From: an uncultured Prevotella sp.
GTDB taxonomy: Bacteria > Bacteroidota > Bacteroidia > Bacteroidales > Bacteroidaceae
Length of the DNA stretch: 43,084 bases
Assembly (NCBI GenBank): GCA_900543975.1
Contig: UQTI01000017.1
Coordinates: forward strand, 1 to 43,084
Reading direction: 5' to 3'
The notes below the pieces were generated by a model that did not search any database, was not told where the DNA came from, and saw only the letters and a program-made list of their open reading frames with translations. Of this stretch, positions 1 to 6,874 are shown piece by piece (within the stretch, counting starts at the first letter, position 1; each line of letters opens with the position of its first letter). Made by a program: the position numbers and the translations under genes.

Positions 1-1
1 T

Positions 2-622
2 AATTGCGCCTTGTTAAGCACAATTATAGAAACTTCTGACGTGACGGGCGGTGGACCGGAACTGTTTCTTTACCAGTCGGGCTATCTCACGATTAAGGGT
101 TACATGAACGGAACTTACCTTCTTGGCATTCCTAACTTCGAGGTCAAACAAGCATTAAGCGAAATAGTGTTGCCTACGCTTGCCATGCGCAAGAGTAATG
201 ACATTCAATCGACACAAGCTTTTCTTAATCTTCATCTCAGCGTGGGCAATCTGCCCGAAGCCATGAAGTGCCTGAAGGCACTCGTTGCGGATGTGCCATA
301 CAGCAACAAGAAACTTGCCTGTATGGATATGGAAGAGCGATACCGTCTGATATTGAGCACGATATTCAATGCCATCGGTTGCCGGGTTGAAGTAGAGAAG
401 ATGATAGCTACGGGCAGGATTGACATGGTGGTGGAAACAACAAACTTTATCTATGTCTTAGAACTGAAATTAACCAGTAACGGCGGCATTGATGCTGCCA
501 CAGAGCAAATGAAAGCCAAACAATATGCCGAGCCTTTCAAGGCAGACAAACGTAGAACCATTGCTCTTGCAATAGAGCTGGATGATAAGGGAAAAGGATT
601 GGTGGATTGGAAGGAAGTGTGA
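2..622 (+). CDS. AAA-ATPase-like / PD-(D/E)XK nuclease family protein, C-terminal part (5' end outside window)
   Basis: The frame is open to the left edge (codons from base 2 read N-C-A-L-L-S-T), so the gene starts outside the window and the TTG at 11 is not a real start. The visible part fits the C-terminal half of the Bacteroidota family that joins an AAA-ATPase-like domain to a PD-(D/E)XK nuclease domain. FLYQSGYLTIKGY and LGIPNFEVKQAL are typical of the linker after the ATPase. The nuclease core is seen as GRIDMVVET followed by YVLELKL, which supplies the D...E-x-K residues. The following MKAKQYAEPF is typical of the family. The biochemical role is unknown; members are numerous and often found in variable regions. 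The call is family-level from motifs. Confidence 0.8.
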   Translation, partial: NCALLSTIIETSDVTGGGPELFLYQSGYLTIKGYMNGTYLLGIPNFEVKQALSEIVLPTLAMRKSNDIQSTQAFLNLHLSVGNLPEAMKCLKALVADVPYSNKKLACMDMEERYRLILSTIFNAIGCRVEVEKMIATGRIDMVVETTNFIYVLELKLTSNGGIDAATEQMKAKQYAEPFKADKRRTIALAIELDDKGKGLVDWKEV

Positions 623-730
623 AATTGGGTAGGTTGCTTCTTTGCTTCTCGCTTGTTGTTCTTCTTTCCCGCTTTTCCTTCTCGTTCTTTTCCTCAATCC
701 TTGTTTTGTGGGCTTCTCGTCGTCAGGCAT

Positions 731-774
731 AAAAAAACAGGGAGCATGCAATGGTTAATGTTGCCGCTCCCTGT
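731..774 (-). terminator. Intrinsic terminator for the minus-strand unit
   Basis: ACAGGGAGC (737-745) pairs perfectly with GCTCCCTGT (766-774). Read on the minus strand the stem is followed by seven T residues (731-737), so it would end transcripts coming from the short gene at 926-1099 and the surface protein upstream of it. Confidence 0.7.
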
Positions 775-781
775 TGGTGTT

Positions 782-854
782 ATGTTAAGCACAAAGTGGT
801 GAGATGTTAAGCATCCATGTTAAGATGATAGGCACCTCGGCTTTGATGTTAAGC
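782..854. repeat. Four copies of ATGTTAAG(C) in the 3' region of the short-peptide gene
   Basis: ATGTTAAGC occurs at 782-790, 804-812 and 846-854, and ATGTTAAG at 817-824. The copies lie between the stop of the short gene (926) and its terminator, so they would be in its 3' untranslated region. No function is apparent. Apart from these and the terminator, I see nothing recognisable in the T/C-rich stretch 623-925. Confidence 0.5.
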
Positions 855-925
855 ACCCTGTGCTTGCGTTTCTTTAGAAAATTGTTATGCGAAGCATGAA
901 GGTCTTCGCAAAGCGGTGATTGTTA

Positions 926-1099
926 TCAGCCACCCCAATTCTCGGTATTGTCGAACCATTCGTCGTTTTGGTTCTCTTTTACGTCAAACTTATCTACATG
1001 CTCATCATTGTTATGCACGCTACCTGTGTCAATGCCGTTGCACAGCTCCTCCGTCATGAGGATGTGTATCATGGGAGCAACATATTTTTCCCTTTTCAT
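926..1099 (-). CDS. Short acidic peptide of the KxYxxP-start type (57 aa), downstream of a T9SS protein
   Basis: The reading frame encodes 57 residues from the ATG at 1099; an in-frame ATG at 1108 would add three residues. It begins MKREKYVAPMIHIL, continues through a Cys-Asn-Gly, and ends in an acidic tail with two tryptophans (EWFDNTENWGG). The same plan, K-x-Y-x-x-P-x-I-x-I-L at the start and an acidic Trp end, appears in the gene at 42614-42805. Both follow a T9SS surface-protein gene on the same strand. There is no signal peptide or membrane segment. I recognise it as a type of small ORF common in Prevotella, but I know of no established function. The start pattern, the acidic end and the conserved position suggest a real gene. 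Confidence 0.6.
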   Translation of the reverse strand: MKREKYVAPMIHILMTEELCNGIDTGSVHNNDEHVDKFDVKENQNDEWFDNTENWGG

Positions 1100-1237
1100 A
1101 AAATTCATTTCTTATTATCAGTTTTTTCTTATTGGCCATTTTCTGTTGACCATGCTTTCTTGGCTCCTTTCTATAGCCAATCGTCAAGGCTTCCTTCAAG
1201 GCATCTTTCTTTAGAGCCTTCGGAGCCTCTTTGTTTC

Positions 1238-3589
1238 TTACTTTCTTACCTTCTTTCCGTTCACGATGTAAATGCCTTGTGGCAGGTTGTCGAGCGATGA
1301 ACCGTCGCTAAGACGCTGACCGTAGATGTTGTAAACACCGCTGAGGTTCTTTGCGTTAGAGCTGTTGGGGTCGGTGGTTATGTCGTCAATGCCCGTCACG
1401 CCATCCTTTATGTCGTCGATGAACAGGCTCACATCCTTGGCAGGAGCTGTTGTGAGAGCTGTCTTGTCGGTGGCGTTGCTAAGCTCAAACCAGCAACGGA
1501 AGGCCTTGAGACCATACTGCTTCGTGGCGGGCACCTTATACATCGTTCCGTCTTTCATGAAGTAGTCGCCAGCGAGGTTGTCGCGATTCTCACCGTTGTC
1601 GGTGTAGAACCATCCCTTCTTGTTGCTGTCCACATAATAGGTCTTTGCCATGGTGCCTTTGCACACCATCGTGCTTGCCGAAGTTGTTGTCTTTGACACC
1701 CAGTGGTTGTCGAGGTTTGTTTTCAGAGCCTCGCGGTTGAGGGTTACGCCATCTATGGTGTAGTGGTCGGCGTTTACCTCTACAATTCCTGATGTGTGGC
1801 GTGTCTCGTCATCCTCTGCATTGGTCTCGCCCACGCCGCTTGCCAGCCAATACTGGTTGGGAGTCTTCTTCAGACGCGGTGTGGTGTAAGCCTCTGTTGC
1901 AGCATCAGCTTCCTTGGTGGGCTTAATTATATAAGGTGTGAACGCCTTGAGCATAACATCGTTGTCGTTTGTGCAGTTGACGGTCTGGAAGCGCACGCTT
2001 GTAGCTGTCAGCCCATCAAGCTCTGCCAGTAGCACATCGTCGCCGAAGGCGCTCTTCATCTGTCCGTAGGTCAGGCTCACGGGCAGGGTGAGGGTGTTCC
2101 ACTTGTTCAATGTGAACGAGCGGTTCAGGTGCAACTTCACGTTCTCGTAAGCGTCTGTGGTCTCTGTAAGATAATTCAGATCGGGGTTCTCCTCATCGAG
2201 CACAAGCTCTGGCTTCTTGGCTTCCTCTTCATAATATAACAGGCGGAAATTGTCGAAGGCTGTCCACTCGCCAGCAGAAGCGTCTGTATCCTTTCCATCT
2301 ATTTCAATACCAATCAGTAACGCGGTACTTCTAGGCAACCCTACTTCCTCAAGCACATCAAGAAATTCTTTTGTAATATGAATTTTTACTTCGTTGGGAT
2401 ATTCTCCTTTATAAAAAGCCTCTCCCGCCTCTTTCATATTTGTAGGACCGTCTGTTTTTACTAATGTTTTTAATGGAACTGCAACCGCTGGGAAGTCATC
2501 TGTAATTCCCTGTGATGTATAGAATTCTTTTATAAATAGTTTCGCTAATCCTCCAGTGTTACTGAATCCATTGCAACGGACAATATACCAGCCTGGTTGG
2601 CTAATAGCAACCTGTTGTTGTAAACCTATACCATGTCTTTCTTTAATAACAGCACAGAAATATTTGCCATTATCAAAAATATACTGTTTGTCGTCTTTTT
2701 TTGTTCCTTTATAATAGCTCTCAGTTACTTTCTTGTAGCAATCGTCTATGCCTAAATAGATGTCATCACTGTGTCCGTTTATAGTTTTCCAACTTCCATA
2801 ATTTGAAACGTTGTAGCTGAAATTTGGCGTGTCATACCAGAAAGTGGCATCTATGGGGTTTGCGCTGTCAGAGGGCGAGTCTTTATATAATGACAGATAT
2901 TCTTTCAATGTCACAAGTTTCCATACCTGATAATCTGCATTGTCGGCTGTTTCGGCTTTAGCCTGACACTTGTTTTCGTTGGGATCATTAGGCACAGCTG
3001 TAAGGTAACGGTTTCCATAAGTCTTTATTTTGTAAACCTTATTAGAAGCCGAAAAGCCTGCTGCCTTTTCAAAAGTCCAGCCAAATTGACGTGAAGCATC
3101 TTCGGGTTGTTCGTCGGTATAGACACCTGGCCTAAGCGGATCATTGTCTACATACTGCACATAGCTGTCTTTATTGTCCAAGTCTTCAGGTTCTGTAGGA
3201 ATTCCTTTCTTCATGTTACGGCGAGTGCGTATGTTGTATGTGCCAGATGTTTTAGAATTATTGTAAATCCAAAGATAGAGACCATAGTCGCTTAGTGTGG
3301 CATGTCTGCTATATGTGCCGCCAATATTAAAAAACTGCTGTGTGCCCACGTTCAAAAGCATGAACGTCATTTCTTCTCCTTCTTCGTTGTTGGGGGTTAT
3401 ACGATGTGTGTTGTCCACGTTGATGATGCTTGCAGGGTCAGCACCTACCAATCGAGTGACATCAAGCTGCGCCTTCTTCTCCTGTGCTGTTGCGCACAGG
3501 CTCAGGCAAAAAATCATTAATAGCGATATGAGACGGACATAATCATTCCATCCCATGCTTAATCTTTTGGGAAAAACAATCTTGTTCAT
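1238..3589 (-). CDS. Large secreted surface protein with T9SS type A sorting tail
   Basis: The product has 783 residues. A hydrophobic segment at about residues 17-35 ending CATAQ is a signal peptide; an internal Met at 12 could be the true start. Near the N-terminus, MLLNVGTQQFFNIGG and, further on, KIKTYGNRYLTAVPN resemble the lectin-like segments of many Prevotella surface proteins. A middle domain contains RSFTLNKWNTLTLPVS, then a PYIIKP motif; this pair is shared with the protein at 40997-42565. The tail, VYNIYGQRLSDGSSLDNLPQ then GIYIVNGKKVRK, is a T9SS type A sorting signal, so the mature protein is expected on the cell surface. No catalytic motif is seen. Its likely promoter is at 4008-4039, giving a leader of about 410 nt. 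Confidence 0.8.
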   Translation of the reverse strand: MNKIVFPKRLSMGWNDYVRLISLLMIFCLSLCATAQEKKAQLDVTRLVGADPASIINVDNTHRITPNNEEGEEMTFMLLNVGTQQFFNIGGTYSRHATLSDYGLYLWIYNNSKTSGTYNIRTRRNMKKGIPTEPEDLDNKDSYVQYVDNDPLRPGVYTDEQPEDASRQFGWTFEKAAGFSASNKVYKIKTYGNRYLTAVPNDPNENKCQAKAETADNADYQVWKLVTLKEYLSLYKDSPSDSANPIDATFWYDTPNFSYNVSNYGSWKTINGHSDDIYLGIDDCYKKVTESYYKGTKKDDKQYIFDNGKYFCAVIKERHGIGLQQQVAISQPGWYIVRCNGFSNTGGLAKLFIKEFYTSQGITDDFPAVAVPLKTLVKTDGPTNMKEAGEAFYKGEYPNEVKIHITKEFLDVLEEVGLPRSTALLIGIEIDGKDTDASAGEWTAFDNFRLLYYEEEAKKPELVLDEENPDLNYLTETTDAYENVKLHLNRSFTLNKWNTLTLPVSLTYGQMKSAFGDDVLLAELDGLTATSVRFQTVNCTNDNDVMLKAFTPYIIKPTKEADAATEAYTTPRLKKTPNQYWLASGVGETNAEDDETRHTSGIVEVNADHYTIDGVTLNREALKTNLDNHWVSKTTTSASTMVCKGTMAKTYYVDSNKKGWFYTDNGENRDNLAGDYFMKDGTMYKVPATKQYGLKAFRCWFELSNATDKTALTTAPAKDVSLFIDDIKDGVTGIDDITTDPNSSNAKNLSGVYNIYGQRLSDGSSLDNLPQGIYIVNGKKVRK

Positions 3590-3800
3590 TTTTTATTATT
3601 ATCTTTCTTAATTGTTATTATTTTTTCAAGTTCTGTTGTTTCGTCAACAATTTGAAAAGTTGTTTGCAGATTTTGTTGCTTTATGGTTTCTTGCAGAAGA
3701 AAAAATGGTATCTGCGCAAAGCATTCAACTTGTTTGATGCTCTGCGTAACGTTGTCATTGTCTTGTTCTATGAATCAAAAAAAAACTTTAGAAATTTTTT

Positions 3801-3889
3801 CGCAATCGTGGATATTTTCTGCGCAATTGTGGATGCTTTTTCGCGCAATCGTAGATGCTTCTGGAGCAATTGTGGATGTTCTTTTGCGC
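3801..3889. repeat. Four 21-22 bp tandem repeats in the long leader of the surface-protein gene
   Basis: Degenerate copies of CGCAATYGTRGATGYTT start at 3801, 3822, 3844 and 3865, with a partial copy near 3887. The spacing is 21, 22 and 21 bases, about two turns of the DNA helix. There are no unique spacers, so this is not a CRISPR array. The repeats lie between the predicted promoter (4008-4039) and the start codon at 3589. The rest of 3590-4234 is A/T-rich with one seven-G run near 4052 and no credible gene. Confidence 0.6.
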
Positions 3890-4007
3890 TAATTATTATT
3901 TTTCTGTAGTTTTGTTTGATTTGCAGTTGCTATAAAAACATAAGCATTTCTTTTCCTGAATACTCTGCTTCCGATGTGGGTGAATCGTTGCAGCATTTTT
4001 CAAGGCG

Positions 4008-4039
4008 CAAAGATATGCATAAAAGTTGAATTATTCAAA
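4008..4039 (-). promoter_or_regulatory. Bacteroidota-type promoter for the surface-protein gene
   Basis: On the minus strand TTTG (4039-4036) is followed after exactly 20 bases by TATCTTTG (4015-4008), a full match to TTTG-N20-TAnnTTTG. Transcription would begin near 4001, about 410 nt before the start codon at 3589. Confidence 0.6.
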
Positions 4040-4116
4040 AAAAAGGCTTCCGGGGGGGTGAAATTTAACAAGATTTTTACCTTTTTTTCCAAAATTGCGG
4101 GCTTTGAGCATAAACA

Positions 4117-4170
4117 AAAAGAGGACGAACAGGAGCCTATTTGTGTCGTTTTGCTCTTGTTCGTCTTCTT
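4117..4170 (-). terminator. Terminator-like hairpin after the M6 protease gene
   Basis: GACGAACAGGAGC (4124-4136) pairs with GCTCTTGTTCGTC (4153-4165), with one G-T type pair. On the minus strand the stem is followed by CTCTTTTT. It lies about 65 bases past the stop of the protease gene. Confidence 0.65.
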
Positions 4171-4234
4171 TATGAGGTGGGCTTGCGTCACCGCTTATGG
4201 CGTGTGCGCTTGCCGCAGATTATGGACGTTCGGC

Positions 4235-6424
4235 TCACTTCGCAACCTTCTTTCCGCCAACGATATAGAGACCCTTGGGCAGGGCGCTGATGCTGGTGCC
4301 GGCATAGCGGCCGTCGATGGTGAAGATGCGGTTGTCGGTCTTGGTCGAGGTGTTGTCGGTGACGCTGCTTATGCCCGTTGCGCTGGCAGCCTTCACGCAC
4401 ACCTCGTCAAGGAACAGGCGCTTTATGCCCACGAAGCGGAGCGTGCCGTAGCCTTTGCCTGTGAAGCGCACCTTGATGTCGGTCCACTGGCTGGCAGCAA
4501 CAGCCTCGGTGGCGATGAGGTCGTTGTTATAATAGATCTGAAGGTTGCCGCCCTCGTTCTTCCATGCTCCAGCCTTGAAGGTTAGCTCGGCGTCGCCTGT
4601 GATGCCGAAGAGGGGAGAGGTAACGTTGGCTGCACTCTTGCTTGAGCCGAAGCGGGCACACTGGTAGCCGCTGAACGCCTTGCCGTTGGCATCGCTCCAG
4701 TTCTCAACGTCGGGTTTGAGCTCCATGGAGGTTCTTATGTTTGACCACACGTTGTCGTTGCCGCCTTGGTCGTCACACTGGTCGAAGGTCTCGTAGAGCA
4801 CGGCGTCGCCGGGTTTTACGGGAGGCGTGTCGGGGCCAACGCTGCTGTTCTCCAGCTTAAACTTGAACGACATCGTGCCGTCGCTGTTCTGCGTTATGTT
4901 GGTGAGCGCCTTGCCCATGAGTTTGGTGCCGTCGTTGTTGCGGTTGAACACGCTGTTCTTGGGCGTTGACGATTTTGACAGACTGTTGTTCTTGTTGTAG
5001 GGATAAGCGTCGTGGCCGGCATTGAGGAACATCTTGTCCGGATAGTTGTGGTCGCTATAATAAGAGTTGTCGGCGGCAATGATGCTCCAGCGCTGGTGCG
5101 TCTTGTCGTTGTTCACCGCGTTCTGGTACCATGCCGTCTTGTCATAGTCGACATGTGTCACGAGCATGCCCTTGCCCGGGAGCTTTGCATCCCATTTCAC
5201 GGGCTGGCGGTTGTCGATGAAATAGAACTCGTTCGAGTTGGCGTCGTTATATATAATGTAAGTCTCGCCGTTGTCCTCGCTCGACCTCCAGTTCTTTATC
5301 TCTGTGTCCTCGGTGAGCACTACGGGGGTCTTCCATCCTGCGATCCATTTCATCAGACCCGAGTAGCCGGCGGGGCAGTAGGAGTCGCCGTTTGTGTTGC
5401 CGCCGTCCATGAGGTCCCACCACACGCCCATGGCGTAGCCGTCGCCAGTGTTGGTGTCGTAGAGGTCGGGGTAGCCCAGACAGTGGGAGAACTCGTGGCA
5501 GATGGTGCCTATGCCGTCGTCGGTGGGCTGCTCGTCGGCGTCAAGGCTCAGCTCGTTGCTGCAGGCGTAGGTGTCGACAACGGTGCCGTTCATGTTGAGG
5601 CTCTTGCCATAGTCGCTTTTCTTGAGATAATACATGTGGGGCCACACGGTCTCGGCCTCGCCATAGTCGGCCTCGCCGTAGCCGGCATATAACACGAACA
5701 CCTGGTCGGCCTCGCCGTCGCCGTCCCAGTCATACTGTTTCCAGTCGACCTGGTCCTTGACAGCCAGGCAAGCCTCGGCAACCATCTGGCCGGCGTGCTT
5801 GTCCTCGTTCCCACGGTCGTTCTCGCCATAGTAGGTGCTGTTCTGGCTGAGCGTCACAGGGCCCACCACGTCGAAGGAGAGGTCAAACTGTCCGTTGCTC
5901 TGGTCGTGGAAGAAGTCGTGTACGCTGCCCACAAACTTGCCCTCGGTATAGTTTTCCTGGTTTGCCAGCTTGTTGTAGAAGGCTTGTGTGTGGCCGTCCG
6001 CAAACGGCTGGTCCGGAAACTGTGCGAGGATGATGAGGCCCTTCTTCTTGCCGTAGAAGCCGTCGGTGAGCTCGGGGAAGGTGTGGGTTGTCGCGGTGCT
6101 TGTCTTCCTGACGGCTCCCATGCGCTTGCTCATGCGCTTTGCGAACGCCTTGCCGCGGCGTGCTGCCAGGGGTGCTCGGCGCTTCTCGGCGTTGGCGCTC
6201 AGCTTGCTCATGTCGGCAAGGGTGTAGGTGCCGTTGCCGTCGGCCACATAGCAGGTGCCGTCGTCAGCACGGAAGAAATGGAGGTGCTCGTCGCCGCAGA
6301 GCTGTGCGCGTACCTCTGTGCCGTTTGCCAGGCGCAGGGTGCGGTAGATGCCTCGCTTTGCAGGCACAGCCATCATGGTGGCTGCAAAGAGGGTGAGGCA
6401 AAGAGAGAGTAGAAGTTTTCTCAT
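4235..6424 (-). CDS. Secreted M6-family metalloprotease with T9SS sorting tail
   Basis: The product has 729 residues with a clear signal peptide (residues 1-19). A basic propeptide-like region (about 20-115) precedes the protease domain (about 125-530). The zinc site is HEFSHCLGYPD at 310-320, matching HExxHxxGxxD, with a Met-turn candidate in WDLMDGG near 339. This is the arrangement of immune-inhibitor-A-like M6 peptidases. Residues about 560-690 form a jelly-roll-like domain (VLYETFDQCDDQGGNDN onward) that resembles part of the protein at 40997-42565. The C-terminus, IFTIDGRYAGTS then GLYIVGGKKVAK, is a T9SS type A signal, so the enzyme should be exported and surface-anchored or released. 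The expected role is extracellular protein degradation; substrates cannot be inferred. Two 23-bp direct repeats lie just upstream. Confidence 0.88.
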   Translation of the reverse strand: MRKLLLSLCLTLFAATMMAVPAKRGIYRTLRLANGTEVRAQLCGDEHLHFFRADDGTCYVADGNGTYTLADMSKLSANAEKRRAPLAARRGKAFAKRMSKRMGAVRKTSTATTHTFPELTDGFYGKKKGLIILAQFPDQPFADGHTQAFYNKLANQENYTEGKFVGSVHDFFHDQSNGQFDLSFDVVGPVTLSQNSTYYGENDRGNEDKHAGQMVAEACLAVKDQVDWKQYDWDGDGEADQVFVLYAGYGEADYGEAETVWPHMYYLKKSDYGKSLNMNGTVVDTYACSNELSLDADEQPTDDGIGTICHEFSHCLGYPDLYDTNTGDGYAMGVWWDLMDGGNTNGDSYCPAGYSGLMKWIAGWKTPVVLTEDTEIKNWRSSEDNGETYIIYNDANSNEFYFIDNRQPVKWDAKLPGKGMLVTHVDYDKTAWYQNAVNNDKTHQRWSIIAADNSYYSDHNYPDKMFLNAGHDAYPYNKNNSLSKSSTPKNSVFNRNNDGTKLMGKALTNITQNSDGTMSFKFKLENSSVGPDTPPVKPGDAVLYETFDQCDDQGGNDNVWSNIRTSMELKPDVENWSDANGKAFSGYQCARFGSSKSAANVTSPLFGITGDAELTFKAGAWKNEGGNLQIYYNNDLIATEAVAASQWTDIKVRFTGKGYGTLRFVGIKRLFLDEVCVKAASATGISSVTDNTSTKTDNRIFTIDGRYAGTSISALPKGLYIVGGKKVAK

Positions 6425-6470
6425 ACTTTTCTTGAAAATGTTGTTTTTTTTGTGAATGTTATTTTTATTC

Positions 6471-6516
6471 GTTTCTTATACGTTCATTTAGAAGTTTCTT
6501 ATACGTTCCTTTAGAC
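6471..6516. repeat. Two adjacent 23-bp direct repeats upstream of the protease gene
   Basis: GTTTCTTATACGTTC-A-TTTAG (6471 on) is repeated as GTTTCTTATACGTTC-C-TTTAG (6494 on), head to tail. They lie 47-92 bases upstream of the start codon, where a regulator could bind. No standard Bacteroidota promoter was found between here and the start. Confidence 0.6.
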
Positions 6517-6560
6517 GTTAAAAACCGAGAAATGTCAAACGGTTATGCTTACAAAATTTT

Positions 6561-6760
6561 TTTAAGTAGGTGTTCAAAATTAATTTAAATGATTTTATGC
6601 CCTATTTTGGCCCGTATGTTCAGCTCCGAAGAGGGAGTGTAGCGGGCTACACGACCGATGAGAGCTGGGCATACGGGCTAAAAGAGGGCGTAAAGGCATT
6701 TGAAAGCATTACCTTTTTATAAAATTCATATATGCGATTAATTTTGAATACCTACTTAAG
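6561..6760. mobile_element. ~200-bp palindromic MITE-like element with 24-bp terminal inverted repeats
   Basis: The ends TTTAAGTAGG... (6561-6584) and ...CCTACTTAAG (6737-6760) are inverted copies over 24 bases with two mismatches. Inside, CCCGTATG-TTCAGCTC (6611-6626) is mirrored by GAGCTGGGCATACGGG (6662-6677). Near the middle GTGTAGC-GG-GCTACAC (6637-6652) forms a perfect hairpin. The element holds no gene. It looks like a non-autonomous transposable element or a dispersed intergenic repeat. Both ends carry an outward-facing TAATTTTG that could act as a promoter -7 box. No target-site duplication is obvious. Confidence 0.7.
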
Positions 6761-6763
6761 GAA

Positions 6764-6809
6764 ACAGAAAAAGCGCAAAGGTCGTTTGCCGATCCCTTGC
6801 GCTTTCTGT
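6764..6809 (-). terminator. Terminator-like hairpin downstream of alaS
   Basis: ACAGAAAAAGCGCAAAGG pairs with CCCTTGCGCTTTCTGT with one bulge. On the minus strand the stem follows the alaS stop by about 65 bases and ends in TTTCTGTTTCC, so it is a plausible end for the alaS transcript. Confidence 0.6.
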
Positions 6810-6874
6810 CTTGTCGTTACGCTCTCCCTTCAGGGTTGCAGAGGTGAAGAACCGTTAAGGGGAGAGGAGCTTTC

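Noticed and set aside
4041..4060. Seven-G run as a phase-variation tract
   Set aside because: It lies outside any reading frame and upstream of the predicted start site of the adjacent gene, so no on/off effect can be argued.
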